Shown piece after piece: positions 37,639 through 45,551 of a stretch of DNA of 45,551 nucleotides. A program made the translations under genes and the position numbers. Source of the stretch: JANOBD01 sp031411495 (GTDB taxonomy: Bacteria; Planctomycetota; Phycisphaerae; Tepidisphaerales; Tepidisphaeraceae); assembly GCA_031411495.1 (NCBI GenBank), contig JANOBD010000142.1:1-45551 (forward strand). The letters run 5' to 3'. Position 1 is the stretch's first letter, and each line of letters begins with the position of its first letter. The notes below the pieces were generated by a model. That model saw only the letters and a program-made list of their open reading frames with translations. It was not told the DNA's origin and did no database searches.

Positions 37639-37953
37639 GCGTACAGCCTCGACGGAGCCCGAAAAACCGGCGATCCGCAGAGACCAGCCCGAAGTCCGCT
37701 CACCGCCAAGTGAGAGGGACCCAGATGCCAAAGACATCGCGGGCTTTTGCCTTGAAGAAGAGAGGTTGACGCGCGGCCGGTTCGCGGAGGCAAACAGCCG
37801 GCCCGGGTTCTTGGCGAAACCGGGGTAGGAAATGTATCCGAAATCGGCAGGGCGGGCAAGGAAGCCCAGATCCTTGCCTTCTGCGGAGTCCCGTGGCGGT
37901 ATTCAGAGCCGATTTCCGGCTGATCGAGAGAGGAATCGAGGGAGTGAAAAAGG

Positions 37954-38093
37954 CTCTCACTTGCTCTCAATCCGTCTCGCGAGAGGTCCTCAAATGGTGA
38001 GAGTCCTTGCCCCGTCGCGGACCTCGTTTTCGCGTGCTGATAGGCGGGAGAAGAGGGTTCGAAAAGGCTCTCATTTCCTCTCATTGGCTCTCA
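37954..38093. repeat. Two 10-bp-phased CTCTCA arrays
   Basis: CTCTCA starts at 37954 and 37964, with GTCTCG at 37974 as a degenerate third. A second array starts at 38068, 38078 and 38088, exactly 10 bp apart. Each is preceded by GAAAAAGG or GAAAAGG. They lie between rpsB and ileS; a related array in reverse orientation is at 17300. Confidence 0.75.
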
Positions 38094-38368
38094 CCTTGCT
38101 CATTCGGGCGGACTGACCGTTCCACCACCCTTACGATGCAGGCTGCGAGAAAAACGCGCATTTGCGCAGCGCGTTCGTGCGATCCAGACGCAAACCGACT
38201 TCGATAAGTCGATGATATGAAGTGCTTTGGGATTTCCGTGCCGTCGGAGATGAGGCGAAGGAATTTGATCGCGCGCCCGGATCGCGACTCAAAACCGCCG
38301 GGTCCCCCTCACGCCGATTCGTGTCGAGCCGATTCTCACCGCGCTCGATCGATGGTGCCGTTGAGAAC

Positions 38369-38518
38369 CCGGGCCGGCACGCAGGGCAAACGCATGTGAT
38401 GGGTGCCCCGGGGCAACGTACTCGTTGACCCGCGTTATCGGAGCGCGGGTCACGCGTACATGCCCCGTGGCACCCGACTCATCGTCACATGCGTTTGCCC
38501 TGGGCCGGCGCGGCCCGG
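38369..38518. repeat. 150-bp imperfect palindrome upstream of ileS
   Basis: The left arm from 38369 (with CAGGGCAAACGCATGTGA at about 38382-38399, then GGGTGCCCCGGGGCA) is matched by the reverse complement of the right arm ending at 38518 (CACATGCGTTTGCCCTG, TGCCCCGTGGCACCC). The centre is GACCCGCG (38427-38434) and CGCGGGTC (38444-38451). Arms are about 65-70 bp with a few mismatches and small gaps. No gene lies within it. Confidence 0.85.
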
Positions 38519-38655
38519 CGTGAGGTTTGCCTTGCTTCGCATAGAAACGGAAACCCTCACCCTTTGGATCGCGCGATTTCCCGGATACATTGCCCGGCTT
38601 CACCCGTGACCGGTTGAGTCGCGGGCCGTGTGGCTTCGTACGAGTTTCTAAAACA

Positions 38656-41538
38656 ATGAGCACCGACGCACCGAAAGCCGATTACAAGAGTTCGCTCAAT
38701 CTCCCCAGGACCGACTTTCCCATGAAGGCCGACCTTGCGAAGAATGAGCCGGGCCGCCTCTCCCGATGGCAATCCAGCGGCCTGTATGGCCGCATTCTCG
38801 AAGCGCGAAAGCACGCCACGCCATTCATCCTGCACGATGGCCCTCCCTTCGCGAACGGCGACATTCACATCGGCCACGTGATCAACAAGACGCTCAAGGA
38901 CGTCGTCATGCGCTACAAGTCGATGGCCGGCTTCCGCACGCCCTACGTGCCCGGCTGGGACTGTCACGGCCTGCCGATCGAGCACAAGATCCAGGAGGAG
39001 ATCGGCCCGAAGTGGCGCGAGATGAGCCAGCTCGACATCCGCAAAAAGTGCTTCGACTACGCGACCGGCTTCATCAACACCCAGAGCGAACAGTTCCAGC
39101 GCATCGGCATCCTTGGCAATTGGGCCGACCCGTACATGACACTCGCGCCGAGCTACGAAGCGTCGACGCTGGAAGTCTTCGCGCGCTTCGTGGAGCAAGG
39201 TCTCGTCTATAAGCAACTCAAGCCGGTGCAGTGGTCGATGGACAATCAGACCGCGCTCGCAGATGCCGAACTCGAGTACAAGGACGTCGTCGATACGACC
39301 GTGTTCGTCGAGTTTCCGTCGGCTAATCCGGGAGAAGTGAAGGGCAAGTTCAAACTGCGCGTGAACGCGAAAGTGAATTACCTGATCTGGACGACCACCC
39401 CCTGGACGCTGCCGGCGAATCTCGCGATCACCGCAGGGCCGGACGTGGAATACGCGTTCGTGAAGTTTGTGCGCGGCGGCGACACGTTCATCGACGTCGT
39501 CGCGATGGACCTGGTAGAGAAAGTGTTCGCGAAGTCGTCCGGGGCGATCAGCGATCGCGAGGTCCTCGCCACCTGCAAAGGTCGCGACATGCTCGGGCTC
39601 GAGTACATCCACCCGTTCATGAACAAGACCGGCAAACTGCTCACGGCCGACTACGTCACGACCACCGACGGCACCGGCCTGGTCCACACCGCGCCCGGGC
39701 ACGGCGAAGAAGACTACGACACCGGAAACAAGAACGGCCTGGAGGTGTATTGCCCGGTGCTGGCCAACGGTGTGTTCGACTCGACCGTGCCCAGCTGGAT
39801 CAGTGGGCTCAACATCTGGAAAGCCAACCCGGTGATCGTCGAGAAGCTCAATGAGCTTGGCGTCCTGTTCGCGAGTGAGCAGTACACGCACAGCTATCCG
39901 CACGACTGGCGCAGCGGCAAGCCGACGATCTACCGCGCGACCGAGCAGTGGTTCATCAGCGTCGACAAGCCGTACACGACGGCCGGCGATCACAGCGAGG
40001 GGAAGTCGATCCGCGAGCGCGCGCTCATCGCCGTGAAGGATGACATCAAGTTCGTCCCCGAGTGGGGCCGCGCGCGGCTGACGGGCATGCTGCAGTCGCG
40101 CCCCGACTGGTGCGTCTCGCGCCAACGCGCCTGGGGCCTGCCGATCCCGGTCTTTTACAACGAACACGGCGATGCGCTCATCACGCCGGCCAGCATCCGC
40201 GCGGTGGCGAAGACCTTCGCAGCGCAGGGCAGCAACGCATGGTTCAGCATGACGCCGGCCGAACTGCTGGGCGACTTCGATCCGGGTGCGAGCTTTCCGA
40301 AGGACAAACTTCGGAAGGAGAAAGACATCTTCGATGTCTGGTTCGAATCCGGCAGCAGCTGGTTCAGCGTGGTCGAAGCGCGTCACAACGAGCTGGGCCA
40401 TGTGCCGGTGGACCTGTATCTGGAAGGGTCGGACCAGCACCGCGGCTGGTTCCAGCTTTCGATGCTGCCGGCGATCGGCGTGACCGGAAAGCCACCTTAC
40501 AAGCAGATCCTCACCCACGGATTTGCCGTCAAACCCGATGGCACGAAGTGGAGCAAGAAGGAGCAGAACACCAATCCCGATTACCCGAACGCGATGAAGA
40601 TGATGAACGAGTTCGGGGCCGACCTGCTCCGGTTCTGGGTCTGCTCGATGGACTACGAAGGCGACATGCCCGCGTCCAAGAGCACGGCCAAGGACTTCGG
40701 CGACAAGTACCGCAAGGTGCGCAACACGATCCGTTACCTGCTGAGCAACATCGACGATTTCAACCCGAAGACCGATTCGGTGGTCGTTCCGGAGAACTCG
40801 CTGGATTACTGGATGTTGAATCAGCTCGGCACGATGTATCGCGAAGCGATCGACGCGTACGACAACTACAAGTTCCACGTCGTCTTCCGCCTGCTGCACG
40901 ATTTCTGTGCCGTTCAGATCAGCAGCGTGCACGGCAACGCGATGAAGGACCGGCTTTATTGTGAAAGGCCGGACTCGCCGCTGCGTCGGCGCGCGCAGAT
41001 GGTGATGTACGAGTGCGCCGTCGTGCTGATCCAGCTGTTGGCGCCGATGTGCGTCTTCACGGCCGATGAGGCGTGGGAATACCTCAAGCACAAGCCGGCG
41101 GAAGCCGACAGCGTTCACCTCACGACGTTCAAGAAGCACCAGGGCAAGGAGCACGTAAAGCTGCCGGCCACGCTCGAAGGGTCGTTCGCGCTGCTGATGA
41201 AGCTGCGGGATTCGGCACTGCTTCAACTGGATGCGATGAAAAAGGAAGTCGGGCTGAACAAGGCGCTGGACGCCGAGATCGTCTACCGGGTGAAGAGCGA
41301 AGGCGCGAAGCTGGCGCTCGCGGCTTTTAGCGTAGACCTCGAAGACGTCGTGGGCGCGGGCTTTCACTCGATCGTGGTCGATCCGGGCGCGAGCGAGCCG
41401 ACGGTGCAGGTGGTCGATCGTCGGAGCGACTACGCCGCGTGCGCGCGCAGCTGGAAACGCCGCCCGGACGTCGGGGCAGACCCGGCGTATCCCGATCTGT
41501 GCAAACGCGATGCCGAAGCGGTAAAGGCCGCAAGCTGA
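38656..41538 (+). CDS. ileS: Isoleucyl-tRNA synthetase with altered KMSKS and zinc ribbon
   Basis: IleRS charges tRNA-Ile and edits misactivated valine. The 960-residue protein has HIGH at 71-74 (GDIHIGHVINKTLKD), the editing-domain phrases WTTTPWTLPANLAI and GTGLVHTAPGHGEEDYD, DQHRGWFQLS and the C-terminal anticodon domain. Two key sites deviate. KMSKS is KWSKK at 631-635 (GTKWSKKEQN). The C-terminal zinc motif, usually CxRCW...LCxRC, reads CARSW at 929-933 and LCKRD at 949-952, so the second Cys of each pair is lost (Ser932, Asp952). ATG 38656 fits the family N-terminus NLPRTDFPMKADL. A 500-bp repeat-rich leader precedes it and purN follows. It may still be the only IleRS; a second one elsewhere cannot be excluded. 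Confidence 0.95.
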   Translation: MSTDAPKADYKSSLNLPRTDFPMKADLAKNEPGRLSRWQSSGLYGRILEARKHATPFILHDGPPFANGDIHIGHVINKTLKDVVMRYKSMAGFRTPYVPGWDCHGLPIEHKIQEEIGPKWREMSQLDIRKKCFDYATGFINTQSEQFQRIGILGNWADPYMTLAPSYEASTLEVFARFVEQGLVYKQLKPVQWSMDNQTALADAELEYKDVVDTTVFVEFPSANPGEVKGKFKLRVNAKVNYLIWTTTPWTLPANLAITAGPDVEYAFVKFVRGGDTFIDVVAMDLVEKVFAKSSGAISDREVLATCKGRDMLGLEYIHPFMNKTGKLLTADYVTTTDGTGLVHTAPGHGEEDYDTGNKNGLEVYCPVLANGVFDSTVPSWISGLNIWKANPVIVEKLNELGVLFASEQYTHSYPHDWRSGKPTIYRATEQWFISVDKPYTTAGDHSEGKSIRERALIAVKDDIKFVPEWGRARLTGMLQSRPDWCVSRQRAWGLPIPVFYNEHGDALITPASIRAVAKTFAAQGSNAWFSMTPAELLGDFDPGASFPKDKLRKEKDIFDVWFESGSSWFSVVEARHNELGHVPVDLYLEGSDQHRGWFQLSMLPAIGVTGKPPYKQILTHGFAVKPDGTKWSKKEQNTNPDYPNAMKMMNEFGADLLRFWVCSMDYEGDMPASKSTAKDFGDKYRKVRNTIRYLLSNIDDFNPKTDSVVVPENSLDYWMLNQLGTMYREAIDAYDNYKFHVVFRLLHDFCAVQISSVHGNAMKDRLYCERPDSPLRRRAQMVMYECAVVLIQLLAPMCVFTADEAWEYLKHKPAEADSVHLTTFKKHQGKEHVKLPATLEGSFALLMKLRDSALLQLDAMKKEVGLNKALDAEIVYRVKSEGAKLALAAFSVDLEDVVGAGFHSIVVDPGASEPTVQVVDRRSDYAACARSWKRRPDVGADPAYPDLCKRDAEAVKAAS

Positions 41539-41540
41539 GC

Positions 41541-41615
41541 AAGGATGGAGGCTGAGGGATGAAGGATGAAAATAATCCCTCATCCCTCATCCCTCATCCT
41601 TCATCCCTCATCCTT
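41541..41615. repeat. GGATGAGGGATGA palindromic element before purN
   Basis: The left arm AAGGATGGAGGCTGAGGGAT and GAAGGATGAA (41541-41570) faces the right arm TCCCTCATCCC repeated, ending TCATCCTT at 41615. It fills the whole ileS-purN spacer up to the purN ATG and belongs to the same family as the element in lpxB. Confidence 0.85.
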
Positions 41616-42257
41616 ATGCCCCTCAACCTCACCATCCTCGTTTCCGGCTCGGGCACGACGCTGCAGAACCTGATCGACGTCATCGCGCGAAAGGAACTCG
41701 ATGCGCAGATCAACCTGGTGATCGGCTCGCGCGCCGGACTTGCCGCCGAAGCCCGGGCGGTGGCGGCGAAGATCCGCTACGAAGTCGTCGAGTCGAAGGG
41801 TCAGCCGATCGATGTGTTCAGCGCGAAGATCTGGAAACACTGCGATGAAGTGGGGACCGATCTGGTCGTGTGTGCCGGCTGGCTCGCGCTGTTGAAGATC
41901 GATCCGAAATACCATCACAAGGTCATCAACATTCATCCGGCACTGCTGCCGAGCTTCGGCGGCAAGGGGATGTACGGCCGGCATGTGCACGAGGCCGTCG
42001 TCAATCACGGCTGCAAGGTGACCGGCTGCACCGTTCATTTCGTCGACGGCGAATACGACAGCGGCCCGATCATCCTGCAGCGGGCGTGCGAGGTCTGCGA
42101 AGGCGACACGCCCGAGCAGTTGGCCGCATGCGTGATGGAGCAGGAGCGCATCGCGCTGCCCGAAGCGATCCGGCTCATCCAGAGCGGACGGATTCGCGTG
42201 GAGGGTCGGCGCGTGCTGATCTCCAGGCACCCGTCACCTGAGCCGACCCACCGATGA
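41616..42257 (+). CDS. purN: Phosphoribosylglycinamide formyltransferase
   Basis: PurN transfers a formyl group from 10-formyltetrahydrofolate to GAR in purine synthesis. The 213-residue protein has LTILVSGSGTTLQNLIDVI at the start, CAGWLALL, the active-site INIHPALLPSFGGKGMYG (Asn and His) and VHFVDGEYDSGPIILQ with the third catalytic residue, Asp. ATG 41616 gives the family start. A palindromic repeat occupies the bases before it, so no normal ribosome site is present; coupling to ileS or a start inside the repeat (41559, in frame) is possible. It overlaps bpt by 4 bp. Confidence 0.94.
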   Translation: MPLNLTILVSGSGTTLQNLIDVIARKELDAQINLVIGSRAGLAAEARAVAAKIRYEVVESKGQPIDVFSAKIWKHCDEVGTDLVVCAGWLALLKIDPKYHHKVINIHPALLPSFGGKGMYGRHVHEAVVNHGCKVTGCTVHFVDGEYDSGPIILQRACEVCEGDTPEQLAACVMEQERIALPEAIRLIQSGRIRVEGRRVLISRHPSPEPTHR

Positions 42258-43036
42258 ACACGGCAGTGGGGGCGAGCGGCTATCATTCGCAGATCGTGTC
42301 CAGCGAGCCGACATTCTCACACTTTCCGCACATCCCGCCGCCACTGAATGTGCGGCTGGTCACACTCGCGCCGACGCCGTGCCCGTACCTGCCCGGGCGG
42401 TTCTCGACAAGCCGAGCGATCGTGGCGAGCAGCGTCGATCCGGAGATTTATCACGACTTCATGAACGCGGGTTTCCGCCGCAGCGGCAGGATGCTCTATC
42501 AGCCGGTGTGCCGAGGATGCCGCGAGTGTACGCAGATCCGCGTGCCTATCTCGACATTCCGGCCGAGCAAATCACAGCGGCGCGCGTATCGACGCAACGC
42601 GGATGTCGAGGTGACGGTGGCCGCGCCGAGTCCGACGCGCGAGAAGTTCGAGGTCTATCAGCGTTACGTAACGCGGTGGCACGCCCACGAGAAGCAATCC
42701 ACGTGGGACGAGTATTCGCAATTCCTTTACGAGTATCCGTCGACGAGTATCGAGTTCTGCCATCGACGGAAGGGTCGTGTCGTCGCGGCGGGGCTGTGTG
42801 ACGTATGCGAGTTGTCGCTTTCGAGCGTCTACTTTTATTTCGAGCCTGATCTCGCCGACCGCTCACTCGGCACGTTCGGGGCGATGACCGAGATCGAATG
42901 GGCGGCGGCGCAGGACATCCCGCACTACTACCTCGGCTATCTCATTCGTGATTGCGCGGCGATGAGCTACAAAGCCAAGTTCCGGCCGTATGAACTACTG
43001 GGGATGGACGGAATCTGGCGCGCGGGCGAGCCGTGA
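42254..43036 (+). CDS. bpt: Aspartate/glutamate leucyltransferase (arginyltransferase family)
   Basis: Bpt transfers Leu from Leu-tRNA to proteins with N-terminal Asp or Glu, turning them into N-degrons for ClpS. The 260-residue protein has the N-terminal PCPYLPGRFSTSRAI, the phrase GFRRSGRMLYQPVCRGC then RECTQIRVPIS with the Cys cluster, QRYVTRWHAH, and the GNAT-like C-terminal SSVYFYFEPDLADRSLGTFG and YYLGYLIRDCAAMSYKAKFR. It could instead use Arg-tRNA like eukaryotic Ate1, but bacterial proteins of this size are usually leucyltransferases. Coupled to purN by a 4-bp overlap; clpS is 7 kb away. Confidence 0.93.
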   Translation: MNTAVGASGYHSQIVSSEPTFSHFPHIPPPLNVRLVTLAPTPCPYLPGRFSTSRAIVASSVDPEIYHDFMNAGFRRSGRMLYQPVCRGCRECTQIRVPISTFRPSKSQRRAYRRNADVEVTVAAPSPTREKFEVYQRYVTRWHAHEKQSTWDEYSQFLYEYPSTSIEFCHRRKGRVVAAGLCDVCELSLSSVYFYFEPDLADRSLGTFGAMTEIEWAAAQDIPHYYLGYLIRDCAAMSYKAKFRPYELLGMDGIWRAGEP

Positions 43037-43065
43037 AGCGTCTATTCTCCGATGATCGGGACTTA

Positions 43066-43106
43066 AACCCGAAAGTCGCGAAGAGCGCGAAGGTCGGACG
43101 CGAAGA
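43066..43106. repeat. Half-site of CGCGAAG-type repeat
   Basis: AAAGTCGCGAAGAGCGCGAA then GGTCGGACGCGAAGAAG is a run of CGCGAAG-like words typical of one arm of dispersed palindromes; no second arm is seen. Confidence 0.35.
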
Positions 43107-43119
43107 AGCAACAAAGAAA

Positions 43120-43151
43120 GCCCAGGGTCAGCTGACCCTGGGCGTTTGTTT
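43120..43151. terminator. Bidirectional terminator between bpt and the small basic protein
   Basis: GCCCAGGGTCAGCTGACCCT followed by GGGC (43120-43143) is a perfect 24-bp palindrome. GTTTGTTT follows on the plus strand and TTTCTTTGTT on the minus strand, so it can end both convergent transcripts. Confidence 0.88.
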
Positions 43152-43169
43152 CGTCTGTGAACCGGACAA

Positions 43170-43478
43170 TCAGACCGTCTTGACTTCAACGAAGTCGGCG
43201 ACGCTGGCAAGGTCCTTCGCGAACTGTGTCGTTGCGGGGATCGTGGCGACGATGCCTTTTTCCAGCTTCGGGTGGACCTTGTTGGGCCACTTCGTCCAGA
43301 TCCGGCCGCCGCGGCGCTTGGGCTTGGCCTTGTGGTTGGCGGCGCGGGCTTCAATCGGCTTGGCGATCTTGCGATCGGTCATAAACAGCCGCTCAAGCGT
43401 CGTCGCGGCCTGGGCGCGCGTGATCTGCTTGGTAATGGTCACTTGGAAGTTCGAACCGGGCTTGGCAGTCAGGGCCAT
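43170..43478 (-). CDS. Small basic protein, unknown (102 aa)
   Basis: A 102-residue, strongly basic protein starting GSNFQVTITKQITRAQAATT. The centre is rich in Lys/Arg (NHKAKPKRRGGRIWTKWP) and the end is VATIPATTQFAKDLASVADF. The VTVTK start and the RRGGRxWxxxP patch suggest a nucleic-acid or ribosome contact, and its position beside lon and translation genes fits a ribosome-associated role, but I cannot match it to a named ribosomal protein. CTGGAGAG lies upstream of the ATG. It is flanked by strong terminators or spacers and seems to be a single-gene unit, which suggests good expression. Confidence 0.7.
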   Translation of the reverse strand: MALTAKPGSNFQVTITKQITRAQAATTLERLFMTDRKIAKPIEARAANHKAKPKRRGGRIWTKWPNKVHPKLEKGIVATIPATTQFAKDLASVADFVEVKTV

Positions 43479-43648
43479 GTAACACTCTCCAGAAATTCAA
43501 TCGAGCCGGGCACTCTAGCGAAATCCGCGGGGGGATCAAATGCCCGGGGTTCGAATTCTCTGTTTTTGGGCCGGAATCGTTACCGGCGCTATGAAAATCA
43601 GGGTCGTAAACTGCCTGGCGCTGGCCCGCACGGGTCCGAACGGAATCC

Positions 43649-45551
<1,903 letters not shown>

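Noticed and set aside
37954..38093. CRISPR or iteron origin from the CTCTCA repeats
   Set aside because: Repeats are six bases with 4-bp gaps, and no replication initiator or cas gene is nearby.
38557..41583. 1008-residue open frame antisense to ileS
   Set aside because: It mirrors the codon bias of ileS; the translation is rich in Val, Asp, Arg and His with no recognisable domain.

Overview
The window is a GC-rich bacterial chromosome segment that fits a planctomycete, most likely of the Phycisphaerae type. The evidence is a PEP-CTERM surface protein, a pseudopilin of the planctomycete H-X9-DG kind, a remnant of the planctomycete CGYDxRANPxxCxECG zinc-ribbon family, phage-like DUF5681 and helix-turn-helix proteins common in that phylum, a membrane pyrophosphatase, and an lpxB gene that implies a Gram-negative envelope. 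Several kinds of short palindromic repeat lie between and inside the genes.

Layout. 1-9026: a tightly packed plus-strand cluster (RraA-like protein, ATP-grasp ligase, acyltransferase/ATP-grasp fusion, two GT4 glycosyltransferases, a methyltransferase, a polysaccharide deacetylase) that probably makes an amino-acid-decorated surface glycan. 9262-10732: a leader with three related hairpins, then a PEP-CTERM/FG-GAP protein. 10.7-14.4 kb: a patchwork of a truncated crcB, a cardiolipin synthase, small genes and remnants. 14.4-16.6 kb: tRNA-Glu, lgt and panC on the minus strand, then tRNA-Lys. 16.6-18.4 kb: a gene-poor stretch with a long hairpin, then a repeat-rich helix-turn-helix gene. 18.4-24.6 kb: lpxB with a repeat inserted in frame, a lone nuoI, wrbA, two transporters and an interrupted secreted-protein gene. 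24.8-29.4 kb: a pseudopilin, then a hybrid histidine kinase overlapping a response-regulator diguanylate cyclase. 29.5-35.6 kb: a Rid protein, a methyltransferase, hppA, a DinB-like protein, an aldo/keto reductase and clpS. 35.7-45.5 kb: housekeeping genes (tsf, rpsB, ileS, purN, bpt, a small basic protein, lon).

How the genes work together. The first seven genes are joined by 4-bp overlaps or very short gaps and read as one operon. clpS and bpt both serve the N-degron pathway and lon is a second quality-control protease. The kinase and the diguanylate cyclase overlap by 4 bp and should be one phosphorelay that sets c-di-GMP. rpsB-tsf is the usual translation operon, but a palindromic repeat has entered its spacer.

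The most unusual signals are the three covarying tandem hairpins before the PEP-CTERM gene, the palindromic repeats that enter coding sequence in frame (lpxB, the helix-turn-helix gene), the 10-bp-phased CTCTCA arrays, a 150-bp palindrome before ileS, and an isoleucyl-tRNA synthetase with altered KMSKS and zinc-ribbon residues. No searches were run; family calls rest on motifs and recall.
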